DNA from: Woeseiaceae bacterium
GTDB taxonomy: Bacteria > Pseudomonadota > Gammaproteobacteria > Steroidobacterales > Woeseiaceae
Direction: 5' to 3'
NCBI GenBank assembly: GCA_030065915.1
Contig: JASJCQ010000010.1
Location: forward strand, 1-64,000
Length of the DNA stretch: 64,000 nt
In this document: one piece after another, positions 17,815 to 25,904 of the stretch
Position numbering within the stretch: position 1 is the first letter of the stretch
Layout: every line of letters begins with the position of its first letter
Position numbers and translations under genes: made by a program
Notes under the pieces: model-generated
What the model saw: the letters and a program-made list of their open reading frames with translations, nothing else
Told to the model about the DNA's origin: nothing
The model's database searches: none

Positions 17815-18789
17815 ATGTCCACCATCAAGGTTGGAAAATCCGAGATGCCCGCGGTCGGGCTCGGCATCTGGAAGATCGACAAGGAAGACGCAGCGCAAAG
17901 TGTTTACGACGCCATTGAGGTCGGCTATCGGCATATCGACAGCGCTGCGGACTACGGCAACGAGAAGGAGGCTGGTGAAGGCATAGCGAAGGCCATCGCC
18001 GATGGGTTGTGTACGCGCGACGAATTATGGATCACGTCCAAGCTCTGGAACACGTTTCATCGCGAAGAGCATGTGCGCGAAGGCCTGCAGAAAACGCTGG
18101 ATGACCTTGGGCTCGAGTATCTCGACCTGTACCTGATTCATTTCCCGATCTCGATGAAGTACGTGCCACTCGACAAGCACTATCCGCCCGAGTGGTTTTT
18201 CGATCCCGGTGCGCCCGACGCCAGGATGGAGATCGATCCGGTACCGCTGAGTGACACGTGGCGGGGAATGGAGGCCGCAGCAAGGGACGGGCTGGCGCGC
18301 GAAATCGGCGTCTGCAATTACAACTCGGGCCTGCTGCACGACCTGATGGCGTACTCGACCATCAAGCCTTCGATGCTGCAGATCGAATCGCATCCTTTCC
18401 TGACGCAGGAAAACCTGATCCGACTGGCCGGTGACTATGGAATCGCCGTGACGGCGTTCTCCCCACTGGGCGCCCTGTCCTATGTGCAGCTCGACATGGC
18501 GACCGATAAGGACACCGTGCTGACGGCCGCGCCAGTTGTGGCAGCTGCCGAGCGGACCGGCAAGTCACCCGCGCAGGTCGTTCTGCGGTGGGGACTGCAG
18601 CGCGGCACGTCCATCATTCCGAAAACCACGAAGAAGGAGCGGCTGAAGGAGAACATCGACCTGTTCGATTTCGAACTGACAGCTGCGGAAATGGATGCGA
18701 TCGCCGACCTTAACCAGAACCGTCGTTTCAATGACACGGCTGTCTTCTGCGAGGCCGCATTTAACAAGTTTTATCCGATTTACGATTGA
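17815..18789 (+). CDS. Aldo/keto reductase (xylose-reductase-like)
   Basis: A 324-residue TIM-barrel NAD(P)H reductase. The AKR catalytic tetrad is visible as D42, Y47, K76 and H109 (HIDSAADYGNE, WITSKLW, YLIHFP), with cofactor-binding motif SIIPKTTKKERLKEN near 262-276. The closest named group I recognise is the xylose or aldose reductase branch. It should interconvert a sugar aldehyde and a polyol, or reduce an aldehyde released by a neighbouring enzyme. GGGAG precedes the ATG. It lies 11 bases after the dehydrogenase and 27 bases before the oxygenase gene, so all three are probably cotranscribed. Confidence 0.93.
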   Translation: MSTIKVGKSEMPAVGLGIWKIDKEDAAQSVYDAIEVGYRHIDSAADYGNEKEAGEGIAKAIADGLCTRDELWITSKLWNTFHREEHVREGLQKTLDDLGLEYLDLYLIHFPISMKYVPLDKHYPPEWFFDPGAPDARMEIDPVPLSDTWRGMEAAARDGLAREIGVCNYNSGLLHDLMAYSTIKPSMLQIESHPFLTQENLIRLAGDYGIAVTAFSPLGALSYVQLDMATDKDTVLTAAPVVAAAERTGKSPAQVVLRWGLQRGTSIIPKTTKKERLKENIDLFDFELTAAEMDAIADLNQNRRFNDTAVFCEAAFNKFYPIYD

Positions 18790-18816
18790 CCAGTAATCAC
18801 TGAAGGAGGTGCCGAC

Positions 18817-19818
18817 ATGTCGGCGCTAGTTACAGAAAACCCCACCGTCGCCGGACAACAGCAATACGGCGAAGTGTTTCCCTACATCTATGTCCTGAAT
18901 TCAGACGGCGTATCGCTGGACGAGACACGCGAGTGGATCAGGGAACATCGAGACCGTCTCGTGGATGAGGTCGGGCAACACGGCGCGGTCCTGTTTCGCG
19001 GATTTCCGATCGATGGCGCCGAGGACTTCGACGCATTCATCCGGGCATTCGAGCTGGATAGCTTCACGTACGAAGAGTCCCTGTCGAATGCGGTCCGTAT
19101 CAACAAGACCGACCTCGTGTTCACGGCAAACGAGGCGCCACCGGAGGTCTCTATCTTCCTGCATCACGAGATGGCGCAGACACCGCTGTTTCCGTCGCGC
19201 TTGTTCTTCTGCTGCGAAATCGCGGCCGAGAAGGCCGGCCAGACGCCTCTGTGCCGCTCCGACGTCCTGCTCAAGAGACTCAACGAGGCGGCGCCTGGTT
19301 TCGTCGCGGACTGTGAACGCTTGGGCGTGCGTTATTCGAACGTCATGCCCGCCGAGGACGATCCGGAATCCGGCCAGGGGCGAAGCTGGCGCAGCACGTT
19401 GAGCGTCGGCAGCAAAGAGGAGGCCGAAGCGCGACTTGATGAACTGGGCTACAGCTACACGTGGCTGGACGGCGACGTGCTCCGGGCGACAACGCCGACT
19501 CTGCCTGCGATCCGGACACTTGTCGATGGCCGCAGGGTGTTCTTCAACCAGCTGATTGCGGCATTCCGCGGCTGGAAAGACACGCGGAACGATCCTGGCA
19601 AAGCCATATGCTTTGGCGACGGGTCGCCCATCGATACGGTTGGTATGCAGACTGCTATCGATCTCGCCGACGAGCTTTCGTTCGATCTTGCGTGGCAGCA
19701 GGGCGATGTGGCGCTGGTCGACAACTACCTCGTTATGCACGGCAGACGCCCGTTTGAAGGCTCCAGGAGAGTACTTGTCAGCCTCGTCGCGGACGACGGG
19801 AGTCGTCTGGCAGCTTGA
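18817..19818 (+). CDS. TauD/TfdA-type Fe(II)/2-oxoglutarate oxygenase (clavaminate-synthase-like, HxE type)
   Basis: A 333-residue double-stranded beta-helix enzyme. GAVLFRGFPI at 56-65 and FTANEAPPE at 102-110 are family signatures. The metal-binding pair is HxE (H116-H117-E118) instead of the commoner HxD, with a distal histidine in MHGRRPF near 308 and a 2-oxoglutarate-binding arginine about 11 residues later. HxE is known in a subset of such enzymes (AsnO or SyrP type, and plant clavaminate-synthase-like proteins), so activity is expected. AAGGAGG gives a strong ribosome site. It is the last gene of the LacI-controlled operon. It may hydroxylate, or cleave by hydroxylation, the substrate whose aldehyde product is handled by the aldo/keto reductase; that is a hypothesis. 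Confidence 0.88.
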   Translation: MSALVTENPTVAGQQQYGEVFPYIYVLNSDGVSLDETREWIREHRDRLVDEVGQHGAVLFRGFPIDGAEDFDAFIRAFELDSFTYEESLSNAVRINKTDLVFTANEAPPEVSIFLHHEMAQTPLFPSRLFFCCEIAAEKAGQTPLCRSDVLLKRLNEAAPGFVADCERLGVRYSNVMPAEDDPESGQGRSWRSTLSVGSKEEAEARLDELGYSYTWLDGDVLRATTPTLPAIRTLVDGRRVFFNQLIAAFRGWKDTRNDPGKAICFGDGSPIDTVGMQTAIDLADELSFDLAWQQGDVALVDNYLVMHGRRPFEGSRRVLVSLVADDGSRLAA

Positions 19819-19829
19819 CTGACGCGCCA

Positions 19830-19871
19830 AGCAGCCAGGGGCGGCCGCCCGCGGCGACCGCCTGGCTGTGC
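19830..19871. terminator. Hairpin between convergent genes
   Basis: CAGCCAGG (19832-19839) pairs with CCTGGCTG (19861-19868) across a GC-rich loop, in the 55-base gap between the oxygenase and YCII genes that converge here. It has no T-run, so it is only a candidate bidirectional terminator. Confidence 0.4.
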
Positions 19872-19873
19872 GG

Positions 19874-20188
19874 CTACATATCGACGATAGGCGCCAGCTC
19901 GACGGAACCGTTGGCCTCCAGGATAGGGCAGCCCTTCGCCTTCGCCACGGCGTCATCAGCGTCTTTGGCGTCGAAGATGCCGTAGCCACTCGCCGGGTTC
20001 GATCCGCCATTGTCGGCGACGGAGCCGTCAGGGTTCACCGTCTTCGACTTACCGACCGGGTTACCGCCGTCGATCACGGCCGACCCCAGTCCGTTCATCC
20101 ACTTGCCCCAGTCGTCGTAGACCTTGGCGGCCTCTTCGTCGGTCTCGGGCATGTTGCCGCCGTGATACACAAACAGATACTTCGGCAT
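19874..20188 (-). CDS. YCII-related domain protein
   Basis: A 104-residue protein starting MPKYLFVYHGG, with the small ferredoxin-like fold pattern of YCII-related proteins and the characteristic ending SGYGIFDAKDADDAVAKAKGCPILEANGSVELAPI. AAGGAG lies eight bases before the ATG at 20188; a longer frame to 20239 has no ribosome site. The biochemical role of such YciI-like proteins is mostly undefined. It is divergent from the HTH regulator at 20299, with palindromes in the shared 110-base region, so it is a likely target of that regulator. Confidence 0.85.
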   Translation of the reverse strand: MPKYLFVYHGGNMPETDEEAAKVYDDWGKWMNGLGSAVIDGGNPVGKSKTVNPDGSVADNGGSNPASGYGIFDAKDADDAVAKAKGCPILEANGSVELAPIVDM

Positions 20189-20209
20189 TTTCGTCTCCTT
20201 GGTTGTTGT

Positions 20210-20225
20210 TGAGCGCTCACAATAA
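20210..20225. promoter_or_regulatory. Palindrome and half-site in the YCII promoter region
   Basis: TGAGCGCTCA (20210-20219) is a perfect 10-base palindrome inside GTTGTTGAGCGCTCACAA, close to a symmetric lac-type operator. CACAATAA (20218-20225) repeats one arm of the palindrome at 20277-20299. Confidence 0.45.
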
Positions 20226-20276
20226 AGTGTTCTTTTCACTCAGTCATCGTTACTAAAACGACAGTTTTGGGCTACT

Positions 20277-20299
20277 TTATTGTGTAAAATACACAATAA
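20277..20299. promoter_or_regulatory. Perfect inverted repeat overlapping the regulator start codon
   Basis: TTATTGTGT and ACACAATAA form a perfect 9-base inverted repeat with a 5-base spacer. It ends on the first base of the ATG at 20299 and covers a TAAAAT -10-like box, the expected position for autorepression. Confidence 0.6.
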
Positions 20300-21570
20300 T
20301 GTTCGATCAGGATCCCCTTTCCGCCGCTGTCCGCCAGCTTCGATCCCTCGGTGTCGGCCCGGCCGCCGGGAGCCTGTTCCGGCGGACCATTAAGGACTCT
20401 CTGGCCACGCTGCTCTCGACAATCCAAACAGACGTCGGGGAATTCTCGGCCAGCCGCAACCCGGACATCCTCCCCGAGCTGGAGGCGCACTGTCTCGACC
20501 ACCTCGAGGCGGTGGCCGTGTTGCTGGAAGGCGCCAGCCTGGATACCGGATTCATCGTCGAGCATGCGCAGCGCCGCGCACACCAGCGATTTCCACTCGA
20601 TGCCGAACTCAAGACCTACCGCTGCCTGTCCAGGGTGTTGGCGGACACCGTCAGGGAGGCCGCGATCGGTGTTGCCAGTGACGAGACGGAGCTGCGGCCG
20701 GTCGTCGCCGCCACCGCGGCCCTCGCCATTGAATACACGAGTGCGGCGGCAAGCCTCGCGACCCGGGAATATGTGGCCGCGACTCGCTCGCTGGCCGAGG
20801 CGGCCGGGGACCGCCGCAGCGAGTTGTTTGCGCTGCTGCTGGACGGGTTCGACGAGTCGGACAGCCGGGCCGCGAGGCTGCTCCGGAACGCCGGCTATCT
20901 CGAGCAACGCCAGACCTACGCCGTCGTCGCCGTGCGCGACGTCGAACCGCGCGAGATGGACAATTCGGATCGCGTCGAGCGAATCCAGCAGAGTTTGAGC
21001 GAGATCCTTGGCAACACGCCGGCTCGCGTGCTGACCGGCACGCGGGACAAGACCGTGTTCGCTATCGTATCGGCAACCCGGCGACAGTCCGGGTGGACCC
21101 GGCCGCACACGGTCGTCTCCGAACTCGTCGCCGGGCCTCTCCGCCTGATGGGAAACGCCGTGCTCGTCGGCATCAGCAACGATGCGCCGTCAACGGCGCA
21201 TATCCCCAAGGCCCTGCGCGAGGCACTCATCGCACTGCAACAAGCCGACCGGTCGAAGCGAGTCCGACGCTTCGGCGACATTGGCTTCCTCGAGCTGTTA
21301 CTGACTCAAGCCAGCACGGAGGCATCGGCGGAATTACCGGAATGGAAAGAGACGTTGGTAGCAGCCGACAAGAAGAACAAACTCCGGCAAACGCTGTTCG
21401 CCTATGCAGACAACGACATGAACGTTATACGCACGGCGAAATCGCTCGGCATGCACCCCAATTCGATCTACGCACGCTTCGACAGGATCCTCTCCCTGAC
21501 CGGGCTCGACCCGCAGCGCTATCACGCGCTGACCGAACTGATCTGCGGCCTTAGACTGTTAACAGGCTGA
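20299..21570 (+). CDS. PucR/CdaR-type helix-turn-helix transcriptional regulator
   Basis: A 423-residue cytoplasmic regulator. The N-terminal two thirds are helical with no domain I can name. The C-terminal 60 residues carry the PucR-type helix-turn-helix (TLFAYADNDMNVIRTAKSLGMHPNSIYARFDRI split over about 365-400). PucR-family proteins respond to small metabolites. The ATG has no Shine-Dalgarno sequence and sits about 9 bases after a TAAAAT box, so the mRNA may be leaderless. It is divergent from the YCII gene, and the palindrome at its start suggests autoregulation. Confidence 0.8.
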   Translation: MFDQDPLSAAVRQLRSLGVGPAAGSLFRRTIKDSLATLLSTIQTDVGEFSASRNPDILPELEAHCLDHLEAVAVLLEGASLDTGFIVEHAQRRAHQRFPLDAELKTYRCLSRVLADTVREAAIGVASDETELRPVVAATAALAIEYTSAAASLATREYVAATRSLAEAAGDRRSELFALLLDGFDESDSRAARLLRNAGYLEQRQTYAVVAVRDVEPREMDNSDRVERIQQSLSEILGNTPARVLTGTRDKTVFAIVSATRRQSGWTRPHTVVSELVAGPLRLMGNAVLVGISNDAPSTAHIPKALREALIALQQADRSKRVRRFGDIGFLELLLTQASTEASAELPEWKETLVAADKKNKLRQTLFAYADNDMNVIRTAKSLGMHPNSIYARFDRILSLTGLDPQRYHALTELICGLRLLTG

Positions 21571-21631
21571 GAACGTGGCGCTGCGTATTGCCGGGAGCCT
21601 TCGCTCATTCCGGGTGCGAGCAGAGGTGTTT

Positions 21632-22729
21632 TTAGTTCGTGCGCTTTTCGGCCGATGGATGTAGGAACAAGCCCTTCTTCGGGTCGATCCGGCCGACGCT
21701 GACCGGGTAACCGAGAGCGGACCAGCCTGCGTAGCCCTCATACAACACCGCGGTGTTGTGATAACCGAGTTCGCGCAGCCTCGTGACGGCGCTGTCGGCC
21801 GCGGCGCGCGGGCATTCGCAGTAGGCAACGATCCACGTGCCGTCGTCCGGCAGGGCCGCAATGATCTCGCGGCCGCTGCTGTAGTACGGAACCGGGAAGG
21901 AGCCCTCGATGTGCGCCATCGCCCAGAAGTAAGGCACGCGTGTGTCGATAAGGATCATGCGACGCCCGTCTTCCAGGGCCGCGTTGAGGTCCTCGGCCAT
22001 GACGTAGCGATTGTCGACCAGGTCGAACTCCGGCGGATCACCGTCGGGGTTGACGACGATGTTGTCGAGGTCCGGCGGCTCCTCGAACCGCATGTCCTCG
22101 ACGTCCCAGCCCGATGCCCGTGAGCGCAGGAAGGCCACGACCGAGTTGATCTCGTCATCTGACAGGACGCCTGCGAAACTCTCCATCGGCGTGCCTTCAC
22201 GCCCCCGCTCGATCGCCGCTTTGAGAAAGCTGTCCGGCGTGACTGCGAGCATCGTTGCATTGCCGAGCGCCGTACCCTCGCCGCCTTCGCCCTTGGCACC
22301 GTGGCACTCGACACAGTTCTCAGCGTAGATGCGTTTACCCTGCTCGATGTCGCCTTCAACGGGTTTCAGGTGGTCCCGATTCGGCGCGGAGACTTCAAAG
22401 CCTGCGGACAAGGCGAGCCATCCGGCAAGCTCACGAATCTCCGCAGTCGACATCGGTCCGCCGATCTCGTCGAGATAGGGGCCCATCGGCGTCCCGGGAC
22501 GGCCGTAAGAGATCGCCATGAAGGGTGTGATCGGGCCATTGACGAACAGGGTCTCGGTGACCAGGGACGGCGCATGGTCATTCATGTAGCCCTTGCGATC
22601 GTCACCGTGGCACAGCGCGCAATATTCCTTGTAGTTCTCGGCCGGTGTGCGGACGACGTCGGCCTCCGCACGAACCGTTGATGCAGCCACCAGTAGTACG
22701 AACAAGCTCACTGACAAAGCCAGGCGCAT
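21632..22729 (-). CDS. Periplasmic diheme cytochrome c fused to a rhodanese domain
   Basis: A 365-residue exported protein. The signal peptide covers about 1-21. Two cytochrome c modules carry CALCH (37-41) and CVECH (139-143) haem-attachment motifs, with methionine ligand candidates in GTPMGPYL and GTPMESF. A rhodanese domain follows at about 243-345 (ILIDTRVPYFWAMAHIEGS, then YCECPRAAAD with C304 or C306 as the active cysteine, ending GYAGWSALGYPV). I infer periplasmic electron transfer coupled to sulfane-sulfur handling. It stands alone, transcribed toward the convergent HTH regulator gene. Separate cytochromes and rhodaneses are common; this fusion is less so. Confidence 0.9.
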   Translation of the reverse strand: MRLALSVSLFVLLVAASTVRAEADVVRTPAENYKEYCALCHGDDRKGYMNDHAPSLVTETLFVNGPITPFMAISYGRPGTPMGPYLDEIGGPMSTAEIRELAGWLALSAGFEVSAPNRDHLKPVEGDIEQGKRIYAENCVECHGAKGEGGEGTALGNATMLAVTPDSFLKAAIERGREGTPMESFAGVLSDDEINSVVAFLRSRASGWDVEDMRFEEPPDLDNIVVNPDGDPPEFDLVDNRYVMAEDLNAALEDGRRMILIDTRVPYFWAMAHIEGSFPVPYYSSGREIIAALPDDGTWIVAYCECPRAAADSAVTRLRELGYHNTAVLYEGYAGWSALGYPVSVGRIDPKKGLFLHPSAEKRTN

Positions 22730-22826
22730 ATTGATCTCCCCATCCCTGATACAGACGGAGAATACGTCAACGTAAAGTCAGGTTGCCAGCGTTGCTGCGC
22801 CGGCAACTCTGTTCGAGTCTTTAGCC

Positions 22827-23948
22827 TCAGGCTGCCTTCAATGCGTCGGCCGCAGACAGATAGGTGTAGCCAAGATCGTGCGCCACGGCTTCGTGATTCA
22901 CATGACCGGCATGCACGTTCAGACCGTTGGCCAGGTGCGGGTCACGACGCAGCGCGTCGACCCAGCCGTGGTTGGCGAGGTCCTTGACGAACGGCAGCGT
23001 CGCATTGGTTAATGCGAAGGTGCTCGTACGCGGCACTGCGCCCGGCATGTTCGTGACACAGTAGTGAACGGTATCGTCAACGATGTACGTCGGTTCGGCA
23101 TGCGTCGTCGGCCGGCTGGTTTCGAAACAGCCGCCCTGGTCGATAGAGATATCGACGAGTACGGCACCGGTATGCATGTCCTTGACGTTCTGTGCCGACA
23201 CCAGCTTCGGCGCCGCGGCACCCGCGATCAGAACCGCACCGACGACGAGGTCTGCTTCCGGCACGAGGTCATCGATCGCCTGCTTCGTTGAGTAGACGGT
23301 ACGCACGCGGCCACCCCAGGCGGTCTCGAGCTCCCGCAACCTTGGCAACGACCGATCGAGGATTGTCACGTCGGCGCCAAGCCCCACCGCCATGTCGGCC
23401 GCGTTGGCGCCGGCAACGCCGCCACCGATGACGACGACCTTGCCAGGCTGGACGCCCGGCACACCGCCGAGTAACACGCCGCGGCCGCCATTGGCCTTCT
23501 GCAGAGCGAATGCGCCGCTCTGTATCGACAAGCGCCCGGCCACTTCTGACATCGGCGTCAGTAATGGCAGGGAGCCGTCATCGGCCGTCACCGTTTCGTA
23601 GGCGATAGCCGTGGTCCCGGACTTGACGAGCGCCTCGGTTTGCGCCGGATCGGCCGCAAGATGCAGGTAGGTAAACAGGAACTGATCTTCGCGCAGCATC
23701 TCGCACTCGTTCAGCTGGGGCTCCTTCACCTTGACGATCATGTCCGCCGCCGCGAACACGGCCTCGGCGGTCGGCGCGATCTCGGCGCCTGCAGCCTCGT
23801 AGTCGGCGTCACTCACGCCGATCCCGGCGCCGGCATTGGTCTCCACGATCACCGAGTGACCGTCATGGACGACTTCGCGCACGCCGGCGGGAGTCATGCC
23901 CACCCTGAACTCCAGCGTCTTGATTTCCTTGGGTACACCGACTTTCAT
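22827..23948 (-). CDS. ald: Alanine dehydrogenase
   Basis: A 373-residue enzyme beginning [20 protein letters not shown], the standard Ald N-terminus. The substrate-binding region is followed by a Rossmann fold ([21 protein letters not shown], about 170-190) and the conserved [20 protein letters not shown] near the C-terminus. It reversibly converts L-alanine to pyruvate and ammonia with NAD. GGAG precedes the ATG at 23948; the longer in-frame start at 24005 is not supported. Divergent from an Lrp/AsnC-type regulator with 138 bases between, the usual arrangement for alanine-responsive control of ald. Confidence 0.97.
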   Translation of the reverse strand: MKVGVPKEIKTLEFRVGMTPAGVREVVHDGHSVIVETNAGAGIGVSDADYEAAGAEIAPTAEAVFAAADMIVKVKEPQLNECEMLREDQFLFTYLHLAADPAQTEALVKSGTTAIAYETVTADDGSLPLLTPMSEVAGRLSIQSGAFALQKANGGRGVLLGGVPGVQPGKVVVIGGGVAGANAADMAVGLGADVTILDRSLPRLRELETAWGGRVRTVYSTKQAIDDLVPEADLVVGAVLIAGAAAPKLVSAQNVKDMHTGAVLVDISIDQGGCFETSRPTTHAEPTYIVDDTVHYCVTNMPGAVPRTSTFALTNATLPFVKDLANHGWVDALRRDPHLANGLNVHAGHVNHEAVAHDLGYTYLSAADALKAA

Positions 23949-24047
23949 GGCGCTTCTCCGTTGATTTTGTCTTATATACAGAGGATAGCCGCGTTTTGGC
24001 GCCATTTCCCTGCAAAACTTAGGAAAGAACCCGCATTTTGTGGCATT

Positions 24048-24079
24048 TTATTGCGATATTAGTCCTTAAATAGCAATAA
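24048..24079. promoter_or_regulatory. Candidate Lrp/AsnC binding site between ald and its regulator
   Basis: TTATTGC (24048-24054) and GCAATAA (24073-24079) are a perfect inverted repeat 18 bases apart, immediately upstream of the Lrp-type gene in an AT-rich stretch. A regulator-binding role is inferred from position. Confidence 0.5.
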
Positions 24080-24086
24080 TAGTGTC

Positions 24087-24548
24087 ATGAAGCTCGACCG
24101 ATTTGACCGTGCAATCCTTGACGCCCTTCAGCAGGACGGGCGAATCAGCAACGTGCAGCTGGCCGCTCGCGCCAACCTGTCGGAGTCGGCCTGCCTGCGC
24201 CGCGTCCGGGTCCTGGAAGACAGCGGCCTGATCGAGCGCTATGCCTGCCTGGTCAACCAGCAGGCTGCCGGTCTCCCCGGCAACGTTTTCGTCCAGATCG
24301 GTCTGCAAAGGGAAGAGGAGCGTGAGCTTGCCGCTTTCGAGGCCGCCGTTCGCAACATTCCCGAAGTCATGGAGTGCTACCTGATGACGGGCGAGTTCGA
24401 CTACCTGCTGCGGCTCGTCGTTTCCGACATGGCTGACTTCGAACGGATCCACAAGGAATCGCTGACCCGGCTGCCCGGTGTGGCCCGGGTCAACTCGAGC
24501 GTCGCGATCCGGACCGTTCAGCGAAAAACGGAATTGCCTCTCCGTTAG
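24087..24548 (+). CDS. Lrp/AsnC family regulator, probable controller of ald
   Basis: A 153-residue protein with the Lrp layout: winged helix-turn-helix at 1-60 (LDRFDRAILDALQQDGRISNVQLAARANLS) and a RAM effector domain at about 70-145 (VMECYLMTGEFDYLLRLVVSDM). Members bind amino acids and form octamers. Divergence from ald makes alanine the likely effector and ald the likely target. Next downstream on the same strand is egtB after 97 bases; cotranscription is possible but the gap argues for separate control. Confidence 0.93.
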   Translation: MKLDRFDRAILDALQQDGRISNVQLAARANLSESACLRRVRVLEDSGLIERYACLVNQQAAGLPGNVFVQIGLQREEERELAAFEAAVRNIPEVMECYLMTGEFDYLLRLVVSDMADFERIHKESLTRLPGVARVNSSVAIRTVQRKTELPLR

Positions 24549-24645
24549 CAATACGCAACAAACTAATTCGATTACCGGGCGCGGTGGTGAATGTCGTGTG
24601 GTTCCGGTAGGGTGGCGTGACCCTGGCAAAAGCACTCCGGAATCT

Positions 24646-25899
24646 ATGGCGAGCCCTGCGGCGTCCGTTGAATTACCCCTACCGAAAGACCTGGCAGACC
24701 GTTTCAAACGGGTCCGTGCCGACTCGGTTGCGCTCTGCGACACACTCGCGCCGGAAGACACGGTCGTGCAATCGATGCCGGACGTCAGTCCGACCAAGTG
24801 GCATCTTGCTCATATCAGCTGGTTCTTCGAGACCTTCGTCCTCAAACCCTATGACGATAGCTACAGCGCCTACGACGAGGACTTCCATTTCATATTCAAC
24901 TCGTACTACTACACGGCCGGGCAGATGCACGCACGGCCCCGCCGGGGCTTGCTATCGCGACCGACGCTTGAAACGGTTATGGCCTACCGTCGCCACGTCG
25001 ACGATGCGGTTGTCGGACTGCTTGAAAAACGCGACGACGCGGATATCCGGTTCCGCGTAGAACTCGGCCTGCATCATGAGCGTCAGCACCAGGAGCTCAT
25101 GCTGACCGACATTAAACATGTCCTGTCGTGTTCGCCGCTCAAGCCGGCGATGAGCCCGGACCTGCCCGTTCCGGCATCCGCACCCGTTGCGGACTACGAA
25201 TTCATCGATGGCTTGAGCGGGACAACCCGCATTGGTTTTGACGGCGAAGGCTTCAGTTTCGACAACGAGACTCCCAGGCATGACGCGCTGCTGCATCCGC
25301 ACAAAATGGGCAATCGCTTGGTCACGAACGCGGAGTTCCTCGAGTTCATTCGGGATGGCGCCTATGACACGTGCGACCTGTGGCTGTCCGACGGCTGGGC
25401 GACGATCCAGCAACACGGCTGGAATCGTCCGCTGTACTGGAGCGCCGATCATCAGTCCGAGTTCACGCTGGGCGGGGTCCGTGACCTGGACCCGCATGCG
25501 CCGGTTGCACACGTAAGCTTTTACGAGGCGGACGCGTTCGCACGCTGGTCCGGCGCGCGCCTGCCGACCGAGTTCGAGTGGGAGGCGCAGGCGCGAGAGT
25601 CGGAAGTGTCCGGCAACCTGCTTGAGGAAGGACTCTGGCACCCTGCCGCCTCGGCCGGCTCGCAGTTTTTCGGCGACGTTTGGGAATGGACGTCCTCGGC
25701 GTACTCGGCCTATCCGGGCTTCAAGCCGCTGGCCGGATCGCTCGGTGAATACAACGGCAAGTTCATGTGCAACCAGATGACGGTGCGCGGCGGATCCTGC
25801 GTCAGCGCAGCCGACCACATTCGCCCGAGCTATCGCAGCTTCTTCTATCCGGATGCCCGCTGGCAATTCCTAGGGATCAGACTCGCAAAGGACGCGTAA
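24646..25899 (+). CDS. egtB: Ergothioneine biosynthesis sulfoxide synthase EgtB
   Basis: A 417-residue enzyme. The N-terminal DinB-like domain carries iron ligands (WHLAH near 53-57 and the HxxxHxE motif in LHHERQHQELM near 143-153). The C-terminal formylglycine-generating-enzyme-type domain has GNRLVTNAEFLEFI, PVAHVSFYEADAFARW, LPTEFEWE, GDVWEWT and VRGGSC. It joins hercynine to cysteine or gamma-glutamylcysteine using oxygen. I placed the start at ATG 24646; an upstream in-frame extension overlaps the Lrp gene. The egtD gene follows after five bases, so the pair is an operon that makes hercynine and then its sulfoxide. No egtA, egtC or egtE is visible nearby. Confidence 0.95.
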   Translation: MASPAASVELPLPKDLADRFKRVRADSVALCDTLAPEDTVVQSMPDVSPTKWHLAHISWFFETFVLKPYDDSYSAYDEDFHFIFNSYYYTAGQMHARPRRGLLSRPTLETVMAYRRHVDDAVVGLLEKRDDADIRFRVELGLHHERQHQELMLTDIKHVLSCSPLKPAMSPDLPVPASAPVADYEFIDGLSGTTRIGFDGEGFSFDNETPRHDALLHPHKMGNRLVTNAEFLEFIRDGAYDTCDLWLSDGWATIQQHGWNRPLYWSADHQSEFTLGGVRDLDPHAPVAHVSFYEADAFARWSGARLPTEFEWEAQARESEVSGNLLEEGLWHPAASAGSQFFGDVWEWTSSAYSAYPGFKPLAGSLGEYNGKFMCNQMTVRGGSCVSAADHIRPSYRSFFYPDARWQFLGIRLAKDA

Positions 25900-25904
25900 G
25901 ACCA

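Noticed and set aside
24952..25866. Minus-strand 304-codon frame opposite egtB
   Set aside because: EgtB motifs are complete on the plus strand; the opposite frame has none.
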